NCBI GenBank assembly: GCA_964640655.1 | Contig: CAZXFT010000009.1 | Location: 1-64,000 of the forward strand | Length of the DNA stretch: 64,000 nt | Origin: BJGO01 sp964640655 | GTDB taxonomy: Bacteria > Bacteroidota > Bacteroidia > Chitinophagales > UBA10324 | Direction: 5' to 3' | Shown here: positions 53,511-62,604 of the stretch, one piece after another | Position numbering within the stretch: position 1 is the first letter of the stretch | Layout: each line of letters starts with the position of its first letter | The notes under the pieces: generated by a model | Databases searched by the model: none | Told to the model about the DNA's origin: nothing | The model's input: the letters and a program-made list of their open reading frames with translations, nothing else | Made by a program: the position numbers and the translations under genes

Positions 53511-54593
53511 ATGATTAAAGAAAAAGAAATTTTACACACACTTAGCCGTGTTCAAGACCCGGACATAAAAAAAGACCTGGTTACGCTGAATATGATTCGT
53601 CATGTTCAAGTAAATGGAAACATCATTTCATTTACTGTTATGCTCACAACACCAGCCTGTCCATTGAAAGAAAAAATAAAGAACGATTGTTTACAGGCAC
53701 TTCAGGAAGATTACCAAGACCGCTATCAATATCAGATAACGATGGATGCAGAAGTAACTACAAACCGTGACCGTGAAAACATTTTACCTCACGTTAAAAA
53801 CATTATCGCTGTAGCCTCAGGCAAAGGCGGTGTAGGGAAATCAACCGTTTCAGTAAATCTTGCACTGGCATTATCCCGTGCAGGTGCCAAAGTGGGTTTA
53901 TTAGATGCTGATATCTATGGACCATCCATTCCTATCATGCTCAATATAAAAAATGAGAAGCCATTGATGACTGTGGTCAACGGTAAAAACTATATGTTAC
54001 CCGTTCAGCAATATGGAGTGTATGCTCTAAGTATTGGCTTTTTGGTGGATGAAAAGCAGGCAGTCATCTGGCGCGGACCTATGGTTTCATCTGCACTGCG
54101 TCAGTTTATTTCCGACTGTTGGTGGGGTGAGTTGGACTACCTGATTATTGATCTGCCTCCTGGAACCGGCGATGTGCATTTGACTTTAGTTCAAACTTTA
54201 CCATTAACGGGAGTATTGGTTGTAACCACACCACAAGATGTTGCACTTGCCGACGCTCGCAAAGCATTGACCATGTTTACTCTCGACCAGGTTAAAGTTC
54301 CAGTGCTTGGTGTTATTGAAAATATGGCCTGGTTCAGTCCTCAAGAATTGCCTGAAAACAAATACTTCATCTTTGGTAAAGGAGGAGGAGAGAAATTAGC
54401 TTCTGAATACAATACATCATTGGTAGCACAAATACCACTGGTCCAAAGTATTCGTGAAGGTGGCGACACCGGAATACCTGCAGTAATCAGTCAGGATGAA
54501 ATAACTAAAGAGGCTTTTGATCAACTTGCCAAACATGTTGCACAAGCTGTAGCCATCAGAAATGCTACTTTTGAGCCTGCCGAAACTTTATAA
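53511..54593 (+). CDS. mrp: Mrp/NBP35 family Fe-S carrier ATPase
   Basis: 360 residues. N-terminal MIP18/DUF59 domain (about 1-80; VQDPDIKKDLVTLNMI) and deviant Walker A ASGKGGVGKSTVSVNLALAL, then DADIYGPSIP, WRGPMVSSALRQF and IIDLPPGTGDVHLT. Carries Fe-S clusters to apo-proteins. The C-terminal CPxC motif of classical Mrp is replaced by WFSPQELPENKYFIFG, a form I know from Bacteroidota. First of three co-directional genes. Confidence 0.94.
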   Translation: MIKEKEILHTLSRVQDPDIKKDLVTLNMIRHVQVNGNIISFTVMLTTPACPLKEKIKNDCLQALQEDYQDRYQYQITMDAEVTTNRDRENILPHVKNIIAVASGKGGVGKSTVSVNLALALSRAGAKVGLLDADIYGPSIPIMLNIKNEKPLMTVVNGKNYMLPVQQYGVYALSIGFLVDEKQAVIWRGPMVSSALRQFISDCWWGELDYLIIDLPPGTGDVHLTLVQTLPLTGVLVVTTPQDVALADARKALTMFTLDQVKVPVLGVIENMAWFSPQELPENKYFIFGKGGGEKLASEYNTSLVAQIPLVQSIREGGDTGIPAVISQDEITKEAFDQLAKHVAQAVAIRNATFEPAETL

Positions 54594-54600
54594 ATAATAT

Positions 54601-54852
54601 ATGTCAGCAACTGCAAATAACAAATCAAGTTTGATAGAAAGGGTTGAAAAATCTCTAGATAGTATAAGACCTTATCTTCAGGCAGATGGCGGTAACATTA
54701 GTGTAGTAGATATCACAAAAGACATGGTTGTAAAACTGAAACTGCTTGGCAACTGCGAAACCTGTCCTATGAGTTATATGACTATGAAAACAGGAGTAGA
54801 AGACGCTATAAAAAAAGCTGTACCCGAAGTACAGGGAGTTGAAACGGTCTAA
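54601..54852 (+). CDS. NifU C-terminal domain (NfuA-like) Fe-S scaffold protein
   Basis: 83 residues, single NifU-C domain with CETC (CxxC) motif near residue 52 and the family start SLDSIRPYLQADGGNISVVDI. Binds a labile Fe-S cluster between subunits and hands it on. Seven bases after mrp, which fits a joint role in Fe-S delivery. Confidence 0.94.
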   Translation: MSATANNKSSLIERVEKSLDSIRPYLQADGGNISVVDITKDMVVKLKLLGNCETCPMSYMTMKTGVEDAIKKAVPEVQGVETV

Positions 54853-54861
54853 TTTTTATTA

Positions 54862-55674
54862 ATGACACGAACCGAACTGATCAACAACATACGTAGCAAG
54901 AAATCTTTTCTCTGCATTGGGCTTGATACTGACATCACAAAAATTCCTAAACATCTTTTAAACACTAACGATCCGGTCTTTGAGTTTAATAAAGCTATTA
55001 TTGATTCTACAAAAGATTATTGTGTTTCATACAAGCTGAATACAGCCTTTTATGAAAGTTTTGGTGTATCAGGATGGCAATCATTGATTAATACAGTAAA
55101 CTACATTCCGCAAGATCAGTTCATCATTGCTGATGCCAAGCGTGGAGATATTGGTAATACATCTACTATGTATGCTAAAACCTTTTTCCAAAAAGCATCA
55201 TCCGGTATGAGTGTGGATGCGGTAACGGTGAACCCATACATGGGAGAAGATTCAGTAAAGCCCTTTATAGAATTCAAAAACAAATGGACTATCATTTTGG
55301 CTCATACATCCAACAGTGGTAGCAAGGACTTTCAGTTGATGAATGAAAAAAATGAAACGCTATTTGAACGTGTGCTCCGTGTTTCAAAAAGTTGGGGAAC
55401 CATAGAAAATACGATGTATGTTGTAGGCGCCACACATCCAAATACCTTTAAGAAGGTACGAAGTATTGTACCAGATCATTTTTTGCTAGTGCCTGGTGTT
55501 GGTGCACAGGGTGGTTCATTGCAAGAAGTAGTTAAGCACGGAATGAACAATGATATTGGGTTGCTTATCAACTCATCCAGAAAAATTATTTATGCCTCTT
55601 CAAATGAAGATTTTGCGCAGGCAGCTAAAATGGAAGCTATGAAGGTGCATCAGGAAATGATGCAGTTGTTCTAG
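54862..55674 (+). CDS. pyrF: Orotidine 5'-phosphate decarboxylase, type 2
   Basis: 270 residues. TIM-barrel decarboxylase of the long (type 2) family: FLCIGLDTDITKIP, SYKLNTAFYESFG, catalytic DAKRGDIGNTS, and VPGVGAQGG phosphate-binding loop. Last step of UMP synthesis. Nine bases after the NifU-C gene; convergent with hldD, the stops overlapping. Confidence 0.95.
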   Translation: MTRTELINNIRSKKSFLCIGLDTDITKIPKHLLNTNDPVFEFNKAIIDSTKDYCVSYKLNTAFYESFGVSGWQSLINTVNYIPQDQFIIADAKRGDIGNTSTMYAKTFFQKASSGMSVDAVTVNPYMGEDSVKPFIEFKNKWTIILAHTSNSGSKDFQLMNEKNETLFERVLRVSKSWGTIENTMYVVGATHPNTFKKVRSIVPDHFLLVPGVGAQGGSLQEVVKHGMNNDIGLLINSSRKIIYASSNEDFAQAAKMEAMKVHQEMMQLF

Positions 55675-56636
55675 TAGTATTTGCCTGCTGCTAAATAATT
55701 CAATACATAATCTTTTACACCATCTTCTAGCGAATAGAAGGGTTCAGTGTATCCTGCCTGTCGCAGCTTACTCATTTCAGCTTCGGTAAAGTATTGATAC
55801 TTATCTCTGATGTCGGTAGGTATATCGACCCAGTCTATGATGGGTTCCTTGTGAAGTGCAGAGTAAACAGCATTTACCAGATCTAAGAAAGTGCGAGCCT
55901 TGCCGGTACCGAGATTATAAATGCCTGATACAGGCTTATGATTTATCAACCAGACTATCACTTTTACCAGATCTTTCACATAGATAAAGTCTCGCAGTTG
56001 TTTGCCGTCTTCATAATCAGTGCGGTGTGATCGAAACAGTGCTACCCTGCCCTTTTGATTGATCTGATTGAAGGAATGAAATATCACACTAGCCATTTTT
56101 GCTTTATGATATTCATTTGGACCATAAACATTGAAGAACTTTAATCCATACCACTTTGGAGGTGCGTTGCTTTGTTGCAATGCCCAAACATCAAAGTCCT
56201 GTTTCGATTGGCCATACGGATTGAGTGGTTTGAGTTGTGGAATCAAATTGTGGTTATCGGTATAACCTAAAACACCGTCGCCATAAGTTGCCGCACTTGA
56301 TGCATAAACAAACGGTATCTGATATTGAGCACAACGCTTCCATAATGACTGTGTGTAATGCAGATTCAGTTTATTGAATATATCCACATTAAACTCAGTG
56401 GTATCGGTGCGGGCACCAATATGAATTACCGCATCAACGGAGTCGTGTTGTAAATCGAACCAATCCAGGAACTCATTGCGGTCTATGAAGTTGAGGAATT
56501 TCTTGTCAGCAAGGTTTTTATTTTTCTCCATTGAAGAGAAATCGTCAACAAGCATGATGTCACGAACGCCAAGAGCGTTGTAATAAGCAGTAAGGCAGGA
56601 GCCTATGAAGCCAGCTGCGCCGGTAATTACTAACAT
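55671..56636 (-). CDS. hldD: ADP-L-glycero-D-manno-heptose 6-epimerase
   Basis: 321 residues from ATG 56636 (MLVITGAAGFIGSCL); 16 upstream codons are in frame but the Rossmann motif fixes the start. Extended SDR: GAAGFIGS, DDFSS, YASSAATYGDG, catalytic YGQSKQDFD, and RDFIYVKDLVKV. Epimerises ADP-heptose for the LPS inner core; fits the heptosyltransferase-like gene at 60.06 kb. Overlaps pyrF stop; 47 bp after prmC on the same strand. Confidence 0.92.
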   Translation of the reverse strand: MLVITGAAGFIGSCLTAYYNALGVRDIMLVDDFSSMEKNKNLADKKFLNFIDRNEFLDWFDLQHDSVDAVIHIGARTDTTEFNVDIFNKLNLHYTQSLWKRCAQYQIPFVYASSAATYGDGVLGYTDNHNLIPQLKPLNPYGQSKQDFDVWALQQSNAPPKWYGLKFFNVYGPNEYHKAKMASVIFHSFNQINQKGRVALFRSHRTDYEDGKQLRDFIYVKDLVKVIVWLINHKPVSGIYNLGTGKARTFLDLVNAVYSALHKEPIIDWVDIPTDIRDKYQYFTEAEMSKLRQAGYTEPFYSLEDGVKDYVLNYLAAGKYY

Positions 56637-56683
56637 GATTTGTTGTGAATGATGAAGTATTAAAGAGCGCGGCGAAGATAGCA

Positions 56684-57538
56684 CTACTTCACAGACCTTG
56701 CCATCAGCATCCTGTAATTATCGCTGATGTCTTTTTTAAGAATGACTTCATTAAAAAAGTTTTCAAACAAAGCGGCACTTTTAACCGCATTGTCCTGATG
56801 TATTTCCACAATTACAAAACCGGTTTTTGACAAATACTTTTTTGCAAATTGAATGATGTGCCGATAAAATAATAGTGGTTCATCGTCAGGTTCAAACAAA
56901 GCCAAATGCGGTTCGAAAGAGGTAACACGACGATGAAGTGCCGCAGATTCACTCAGCGGTATGTATGGAGGGTTACTAACAATCACATCAAACTCACTAT
57001 AGTCTAATTGGGGTCTTGTAACATCGTCACAAATGAAATTGATTTCAGCTTGATGCTTTGTTGCATTATGTTTTGCAACCTTCAATGTTGATTCAGAAAC
57101 ATCCATAGCATTTACATCCCACGAAGGATTATTTTTTTTAAGTGAAATAGCGATGCAACCACTTCCCGTACCAATATCAATTAGAGATATAGGTTTTGAA
57201 GAATGTTTGCAACTGATCATTTCTTCCATTACCCATTCCACGAGTTCTTCGGTTTCCGGTCGGGGAATCAACACTGCGGTATTCACATCAAATTCAAGAT
57301 TGAAAAAATGGGCTTTACCAGTTACATATTGCAGCGGTTCGTCCTTTGCCAATCTGCTGATTGCCTTATTAAGCGTATGCACTTGTTTTGTATTCAATAA
57401 CTCTTCACTAAAAGCAGTAGCATGTTTCAATTTTAAAAGGTCTTCAAATAGTGCCCGTGTAATTACACGCAATTCTGAATCGGTATAGAAGGCTGTTAAG
57501 CCGGAGTGTATGAGTTGGCGCGCCTCTTTGCTGTTCAT
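56684..57538 (-). CDS. prmC: Release factor glutamine N5-methyltransferase
   Basis: 284 residues from ATG 57538 (MNSKEARQLIHSGL); ATG 57547 gives three more residues. N-terminal helical domain, then methyltransferase with SAM motif DIGTGSGCIAISLK and the catalytic NPPYIP. Methylates the GGQ glutamine of RF1 and RF2. Divergent from ribD and leading to hldD. Confidence 0.95.
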   Translation of the reverse strand: MNSKEARQLIHSGLTAFYTDSELRVITRALFEDLLKLKHATAFSEELLNTKQVHTLNKAISRLAKDEPLQYVTGKAHFFNLEFDVNTAVLIPRPETEELVEWVMEEMISCKHSSKPISLIDIGTGSGCIAISLKKNNPSWDVNAMDVSESTLKVAKHNATKHQAEINFICDDVTRPQLDYSEFDVIVSNPPYIPLSESAALHRRVTSFEPHLALFEPDDEPLLFYRHIIQFAKKYLSKTGFVIVEIHQDNAVKSAALFENFFNEVILKKDISDNYRMLMARSVK

Positions 57539-57566
57539 CGTCGGCATAAAGTACGTGATATAAACT

Positions 57567-57574
57567 TACATTTG
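57567..57574 (+). promoter_or_regulatory. -7 element of ribD
   Basis: TACATTTG, full match to TAnnTTTG. It predicts a start 3-4 nt before GTG 57581, so either the mRNA is leaderless or translation begins at ATG 57599. No TTG at -33. Confidence 0.45.
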
Positions 57575-57580
57575 CGCGCC

Positions 57581-58606
57581 GTGAATCACTCTCTGTATAT
57601 GCAGCGCTGTCTTGACCTTGCAGCTCAAGGTCTTGGGTATGTTGCAACAAATCCCATGGTAGGTGCTGTGTTGGTTTATGAAAATAAAATTATTGGTGAA
57701 GGATATCATCATGTATTTGGTGAGCCCCACGCTGAAGTTGAAGCTATACAGAATGTACCGCAAGAAAAGCAAAACCTGATTTCTCAGGCAACCCTGTATG
57801 TAAACCTGGAGCCTTGTTATCACTTTGGTAAAACTCCTCCCTGTGCTGATTTTATTTTGCAAAAGAAAATCCCAAAAGTTGTTATTGGTCAAACAGATCC
57901 TAACCCCTTAGTTGCAGGAAAAGGTATTGCTAAACTTAAAGAGAATGGTGTTGAAATAGTTCATGGCATTATGGAAAAGGAATGTTTGCATCTGAACAGG
58001 AGATTTCATACTTATCATACAAAGCAGAGGCCATACATCATATTAAAATGGGCACATACAGCAGATGGAAATATTGCATCAATAAATGGAAGACGCGAAT
58101 CCATCAGTGATGAAACTTCACAATATCTTACTCACCTCTGGCGAAGTCAGGAGCAAGCCATTATGATAGGTTACAGGACAGCACTGCTTGATAATCCTTC
58201 GTTAACTACACGACTGGTAAAAGGTAATAATCCGGTGCGAATTGTAATTGATGACAATAATGATCTTCCTGCGCATCTTAAAGTATTTGACAGCAGTGCA
58301 AGTACTTTCAAATTCACAACCGCAAAATGCCTTACATCAATTTGTATTCAACTTGAAAAAGAAAACTTTTATTATCAGTTAATTCAACATTTATATAAAA
58401 TGCAGTTGTCCTCAGTGATTGTTGAAGGAGGAGCTGTATTGCACCGCCATTTCATTCAAAATAATTTATGGGATGAAGCACGTATATTGATATCAACAAA
58501 ACAATTCAATACAACAGATGGAGTCAAAGCCGCAACGATAAACAAAATGCCCGGTGAGATTCATCAACTCAACAAGGACAAACTTCATATATACTACAAC
58601 ACATGA
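57581..58606 (+). CDS. ribD: Riboflavin biosynthesis deaminase/reductase
   Basis: 341 residues from GTG 57581. N-terminal deaminase with zinc site HAEVEAI and PCYHFGKTPPCADF; C-terminal reductase (LKWAHTADGNIASINGRRESIS; VIVEGGAVLHRHF). Catalyses two consecutive steps toward lumazine synthesis. The GTG start gives VNHSLYMQRCL, the same length as other RibD N-termini before the conserved YMxR; ATG 57599 would trim six residues. Its stop overlaps the transporter ATG (ATGA). Confidence 0.93.
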   Translation: MNHSLYMQRCLDLAAQGLGYVATNPMVGAVLVYENKIIGEGYHHVFGEPHAEVEAIQNVPQEKQNLISQATLYVNLEPCYHFGKTPPCADFILQKKIPKVVIGQTDPNPLVAGKGIAKLKENGVEIVHGIMEKECLHLNRRFHTYHTKQRPYIILKWAHTADGNIASINGRRESISDETSQYLTHLWRSQEQAIMIGYRTALLDNPSLTTRLVKGNNPVRIVIDDNNDLPAHLKVFDSSASTFKFTTAKCLTSICIQLEKENFYYQLIQHLYKMQLSSVIVEGGAVLHRHFIQNNLWDEARILISTKQFNTTDGVKAATINKMPGEIHQLNKDKLHIYYNT

Positions 58607-59475
58607 TATTTCTGATTTTAAGTGTAGTCAGTTCATCTTTTCTGATACTTGCTTTCAAATTTTTTGAACGATACAACATCAACTTATTCCAAACCATCGT
58701 TGTTAACTACATCACCTGTGTCATAACCGGTGCTGTTGTAGATCAACATATACCCGACTATACACACTGGATTACACTTGCATGGTTTCCCAATTCCGCT
58801 TTTTTAGGTTGCTCCTTTATTTTGTTCTTCAACCTCATGGGTCATATCACCACACATCAGGGAGTAACAGTAACAAGTATAGCCAACAAACTCTCTCTGG
58901 TTATTCCGGTTTGTGTTTCATTTTATTTGTATAATGAAACGATAACCGCCTTAAAAATCTGTGGGATCTTATTGTCTTTGGTTGCTGTTGTATTATCATC
59001 AATTAAAGATCATGGTCATCAGGCATCATTCAGTATGAAGTTGCTGTTCTGGCCTCTGGTTTTATTTATTGGCAGCGGTATCAACGACTCCTTTGTAAAA
59101 TATGCACAAGTGAACCTTCTGCAGGAACATGAATTTAATGCCTATAACACAGTTATTTTCTCTTTTGCTGCAGTCATTGGCTTTATAGCATTACTTTATT
59201 CCATCATGATCAACAAACAAACTTTTCAATGGAAGTCCATACCAGCAGGAATTTTTTTGGGAGTACCGAATTACTTTTCCATTTACTTTTTACTTAAAAC
59301 ATTACAACTCCCGGATTGGGACAGCAGTGTTATTTTTCCGGTAAATAATATAGGCGTAGTGGCCTTCTCTGCTATTATGGCCTTTGTTCTTTTTAAGGAA
59401 AGTATGAGTATGCTCAATAAAATCGGACTGGCATTATCTGTAATAGCAATAATCATCATGGCTTATGCCGCTTGA
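58603..59475 (+). CDS. EamA/DMT-family transporter
   Basis: 290 residues, ten predicted transmembrane helices in two repeats of five, as in the drug/metabolite transporter superfamily. Helical repeat cores include GVTVTSIANKLSLVIPV and the C-terminal SSVIFPVNNIGVVAFSAIMAFVLFKE. Substrate unknown. Couples to ribD by ATGA overlap; a flavin-related substrate is possible but unsupported. Confidence 0.85.
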   Translation: MIFLILSVVSSSFLILAFKFFERYNINLFQTIVVNYITCVITGAVVDQHIPDYTHWITLAWFPNSAFLGCSFILFFNLMGHITTHQGVTVTSIANKLSLVIPVCVSFYLYNETITALKICGILLSLVAVVLSSIKDHGHQASFSMKLLFWPLVLFIGSGINDSFVKYAQVNLLQEHEFNAYNTVIFSFAAVIGFIALLYSIMINKQTFQWKSIPAGIFLGVPNYFSIYFLLKTLQLPDWDSSVIFPVNNIGVVAFSAIMAFVLFKESMSMLNKIGLALSVIAIIIMAYAA

Positions 59476-60061
59476 TGATTATCTCACAATAGAACATGCC
59501 ATTACAGCGGAATTTAAAGATCGCGGCAGCAGATTTATTGCGTATGCTTATCCGGTTCAAACACTCAACGACATTCAAGCACAGTTAGATTTTTTAAAGG
59601 AAGAACATCCTAAAGCAGTGCATCATTGTTATGCTTATCGCCTCGGAACAGATAAAAATAACTGGCGTGCCAATGACGATGGAGAACCATCAGGTTCTTC
59701 CGGTAAACCCATCTTAGGCCAGATAGACTCTTTTGGTTTATCCAACATACTTATCGTTGTAGTACGTTATTTCGGTGGCACCCTATTAGGTGTGCCCGGT
59801 TTAATTCATGCTTATAAAAGTGTTTCACGAATGGCTTTACAAAATGCAAAAGTGATTAGCAAGAGTGTAGAAGTGCATTGTATAATACGTTGTTCTTACG
59901 ATAAACAATTTGAGGTGATGAAATTGTTGAAACAAAAACACATTCCTTTTCAGGTGGACAATTCAATAAGTGAAGTTATGTTTAATGCAACAGTTCCTTT
60001 AAAAGTTATGCCTCACCTAACTTCCGGTATCGGGGATTTTGCTATTATTGAAAAACTGTAA
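59465..60061 (+). CDS. YigZ/IMPACT (UPF0029) family protein
   Basis: 198 residues. N-terminal UPF0029 domain with DRGSRFIAYAYPV, HCYAYRLG, NDDGEPSGSSGKPIL and VVRYFGGTLLGVPGL, then a DUF1949-like C-terminal domain. Family members relate to translation-associated IMPACT; biochemical activity unclear. Overlaps the transporter gene by 11 bases and shares one base with the following gene. Confidence 0.92.
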   Translation: MPLDDYLTIEHAITAEFKDRGSRFIAYAYPVQTLNDIQAQLDFLKEEHPKAVHHCYAYRLGTDKNNWRANDDGEPSGSSGKPILGQIDSFGLSNILIVVVRYFGGTLLGVPGLIHAYKSVSRMALQNAKVISKSVEVHCIIRCSYDKQFEVMKLLKQKHIPFQVDNSISEVMFNATVPLKVMPHLTSGIGDFAIIEKL

Positions 60062-61041
60062 TGACAAAGGTTCTCATCATTCGTTTCAGTTCTATCGGCG
60101 ACCTTGTTTTAACCTCTCCGGTAATTCGATGCATCAAAAAGCAGTTGCCGGCTTGCGAGCTGCATTATGCTACCAAAAAGCAATATCACAGCGTACTTCG
60201 GTTCAATCCATACATTGACAAAATTCATTTACTCGAAAACTCGATTGAAGATTTAATCAATCAACTCATAAAAGAACGCTTCGATTATATCATTGACTTA
60301 CATGGAAATCTTCGTAGTTTATGGATTAAATGGAGCCTAGACGCAACATCTTATACTTTTAACAAACTCAATATTCGTAAGTGGATTACAGTAAACCTGA
60401 AATGGAATGTAATGCCTAAAGTGCATATTGTTGATCGTTATATGCAAGCCTGCAAAGCATTAAACATTTTTAACGATGGTCAAGGACTTGATTATTTCAT
60501 CCATCAATCTGAAAATGTACCCATGCAGGATCTTCCTTTAACACATATGCATGGTTATGCTGTTCTGGTGCTTGGCGCTACCTATTATACTAAACGAATC
60601 CCGATGCAGAAAGCACAGGAAATCTGTACTAAGTTGAAAATCCCTATTGTATTGATCGGTGGACGTGAAGAAAAAGGAATGGGTGATGAACTGGCGCGCG
60701 AGTTTCCACTGAGTGTTTATAATGCCTGTGGTTTATATACGATTAATCAAAGTGCTTCCATTATAGAGCGAGCTAAGCATGTCATCACTTCAGATACCGG
60801 TATGATGCATATTGCAGCAGCTTGCAAAAGGCCTGTAAGTGTACTTTGGGGAAATACCATTCCTGAGTTTGGAATGGGAGTTTATTATCCTACTGATACT
60901 TCTATTCAGGCAAATAATTATGAGATCAAACTGTCCTGTCGTCCCTGTTCTAAATTAGGCTATCAGGATTGCCCAAAAAAACATTTCAATTGTATGATGC
61001 AACAGAATATTGGCCAAATGGTAAATATAATTCTGCCCTAA
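60061..61041 (+). CDS. Glycosyltransferase family 9 (heptosyltransferase-like)
   Basis: 326 residues. GT9 opening KVLIIRFSSIGDLVLTSPVIRCIK and donor-domain motif VLGATYYTKRIPMQKAQEIC, with ITSDTGMMHIAAACKRPVSVLWG. Transfers a heptose or hexose to LPS core; agrees with hldD 4 kb upstream. Last gene of the ribD group; start overlaps the previous stop (TAATG). Confidence 0.9.
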   Translation: MTKVLIIRFSSIGDLVLTSPVIRCIKKQLPACELHYATKKQYHSVLRFNPYIDKIHLLENSIEDLINQLIKERFDYIIDLHGNLRSLWIKWSLDATSYTFNKLNIRKWITVNLKWNVMPKVHIVDRYMQACKALNIFNDGQGLDYFIHQSENVPMQDLPLTHMHGYAVLVLGATYYTKRIPMQKAQEICTKLKIPIVLIGGREEKGMGDELAREFPLSVYNACGLYTINQSASIIERAKHVITSDTGMMHIAAACKRPVSVLWGNTIPEFGMGVYYPTDTSIQANNYEIKLSCRPCSKLGYQDCPKKHFNCMMQQNIGQMVNIILP

Positions 61042-61046
61042 TAAGG

Positions 61047-61616
61047 TTAATACTGGTTTTCTATAGAGCGCATAATAATCTCTATGTCTTTATTCTCATC
61101 AGGATTGTAAACCTCTTTCAATCGGTATCCCCACATTTTACCGGCACCATTCCACAAAAACGCCGACATAGGGTTCTTATAATCGCTGATTAATTCATAA
61201 ACACTTTTTCCGGTATAGCGCGATATCAACTTCACTAAGAGTTCACCCTGTGTGGTGTTCAGATTCTTTAAAGGCTCCGTAAACTCCTTCTCCAGTTCAT
61301 CTTGTTTCTGTTTGATATACTTGCGCTGGTCTTTTCTTTTGTTTTTTTCTGAAAGGACCTCATTCAACTCATTGTAAATACCGGCTGCCTTTACAGCATA
61401 TGGATATACCACCAGTAGGTTTTTCTTGAGTTGGTTGAAACGGTATTGCGCCACCTGATCGGTAAATTCCCGTTTTGAAACAATAGTAATGTTAGGCAGC
61501 GAAGCCACCGGGTATTCAATATTGTTGATTGTAATAGTCGGCAACAACTTACCTTCTACCTGTGCGCGGCTAAAACCGGCAATACTCATGAACATGAGAA
61601 ACACCAATACTCTCAT
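61047..61616 (-). CDS. DUF4294 exported protein
   Basis: 189 residues from ATG 61616 (MRVLVFLMFMSIAGFSRAQ signal peptide); ATG 61637 adds seven residues. The mature part has VSKREFTDQVAQYRFNQLKKN, a lysine/glutamate-rich helix and KLISRYTGKSVYELISDYKNPMSAFLWNGAGKMWGY, the DUF4294 pattern. Function unknown, restricted to Bacteroidota as far as I know. Periplasmic. Confidence 0.87.
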   Translation of the reverse strand: MRVLVFLMFMSIAGFSRAQVEGKLLPTITINNIEYPVASLPNITIVSKREFTDQVAQYRFNQLKKNLLVVYPYAVKAAGIYNELNEVLSEKNKRKDQRKYIKQKQDELEKEFTEPLKNLNTTQGELLVKLISRYTGKSVYELISDYKNPMSAFLWNGAGKMWGYRLKEVYNPDENKDIEIIMRSIENQY

Positions 61617-61756
61617 TTTAATCCTGTCAGTTTCCATTGTATTTGAATTTCAAAGTTCTTCTTTAAACGATTAATATGCCAATTATGATACTATACAGTA
61701 CAACAGGTGAATGTTTATTTTATTAATAAAGTACAGCAGAACTTATGTAAAACCAT

Positions 61757-61764
61757 TACTTTTG
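61757..61764 (+). promoter_or_regulatory. -7 element of the small lipoprotein pair
   Basis: TACTTTTG, a full TAnnTTTG match, 22 bp before the ATG at 61787. No TTG at the usual spacing. Confidence 0.5.
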
Positions 61765-61786
61765 CATCAAAATCTAAAAAACAAAT

Positions 61787-62020
61787 ATGAAAAAACTAAT
61801 TCTTGCAGCTACCGGGATTACCCTGCTCTCCCTGAGCTTGACAAGTTGTAATCAGGCTCCGACAATGGATCCTTCTCAGATGCAGGCTAAAGCTGACTCT
61901 ATTTTTAACGCCAAGAAAGATGCTATTAAGACAGAAATTGATGGCATTTGCAACAGTAACTTCGACGCCAGCGTTATGGCAATTGCTGACTCCATTGTTA
62001 ATGCAAATACAGCTAAGTAG
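61787..62020 (+). CDS. Small lipoprotein (paralogue A)
   Basis: 77 residues. Lipobox LTSC at Cys21, then a short helical mature part (NQAPTMDPSQMQAKADSIFNAKKDAI...). No family recognised. Shares lipoprotein leader and KADSI-type helical segments with the next gene, so probably a duplicate. Codon use is like the neighbours. Confidence 0.82.
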   Translation: MKKLILAATGITLLSLSLTSCNQAPTMDPSQMQAKADSIFNAKKDAIKTEIDGICNSNFDASVMAIADSIVNANTAK

Positions 62021-62052
62021 TAATCGTTAACTTATAAAACTATTCAGACAAG

Positions 62053-62448
62053 ATGAAAAAAAACATAACCATATTAGCCGGCGGAATCGCTTTCGCAATG
62101 GCTTTCCAAAGCTGTCAACAAAAAGCTGATATGTCAGTTTTTACAGCAAAGATTGATTCTATTGCTAACATAAAAGTTGACGAATACAAAGCTCAATTAA
62201 TGCAAGAATGCTCAGATAGAGTTAGAGCGGCAGCAACATTAAAAGCAGACTCATTAATAGCTGCAGCTGCATCAAAAGGCGGTAAAAAACCAGCTCCAAA
62301 ACCTACAACTCCACCACCCCCTCCAGCACCCAAAGACGATAAAGGAGGTGGTAAGATTATTGACAAATCGAACGAGGGAGGTAAAATAATCGACAAGACT
62401 AACCAAGGTGGTGGTAAGTTGATTGATAAAATGGGTGGTAAGAAATAA
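62053..62448 (+). CDS. Small lipoprotein with Pro-rich linker and GGGKIIDK repeats (paralogue B)
   Basis: 131 residues. Lipobox FQSC at Cys21, a helical part similar to the preceding gene (AKIDSIANIKVDEYKAQL), a Lys/Pro hinge (KKPAPKPTTPPPPPAP) that could span the cell wall, and a C-terminal triplet GGGKIIDKSNE / GGKIIDKTNQ / GGGKLIDKMG. Not recognised as a family. 32 bp after paralogue A; followed by a terminator. Confidence 0.8.
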   Translation: MKKNITILAGGIAFAMAFQSCQQKADMSVFTAKIDSIANIKVDEYKAQLMQECSDRVRAAATLKADSLIAAAASKGGKKPAPKPTTPPPPPAPKDDKGGGKIIDKSNEGGKIIDKTNQGGGKLIDKMGGKK

Positions 62449-62481
62449 GCAGTATTAACTATTTCACCTACAAAAAATGTG

Positions 62482-62512
62482 AAGGCCATCCAATCGGATG
62501 GCCTTTTTTTTT
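62482..62512 (+). terminator. Rho-independent terminator after the lipoprotein pair
   Basis: AAGGCCATCC pairs perfectly with GGATGGCCTT around AATC and is followed by a run of T. Confidence 0.93.
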
Positions 62513-62555
62513 ACTTCAACACATTATAAGTTGAAGATCACAACAGCAGTAAATT

Positions 62556-62583
62556 AAAAAAGCCCCGCTAAAGCGAGGCTTTT
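62556..62583 (-). terminator. Rho-independent terminator after the EGF-like lipoprotein gene
   Basis: On the minus strand AAAAGCCTCGC pairs with GCGGGGCTTTT (one wobble) around a TTTA loop, then T-rich. It starts 22 bp after the stop. Confidence 0.88.
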
Positions 62584-62604
62584 AATGTTAAAGTGATAAT
62601 TCAA

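Noticed and set aside
57444..57892. Minus-strand ORFs overlapping ribD and the prmC start
   Set aside because: Low-complexity translations opposite the conserved RibD deaminase domain.
62250..62440. Glycine/lysine repeats in the lipoprotein gene considered as a sequencing artefact
   Set aside because: The three repeats differ in codons and residues and keep the reading frame to a normal stop, so they look genuine.
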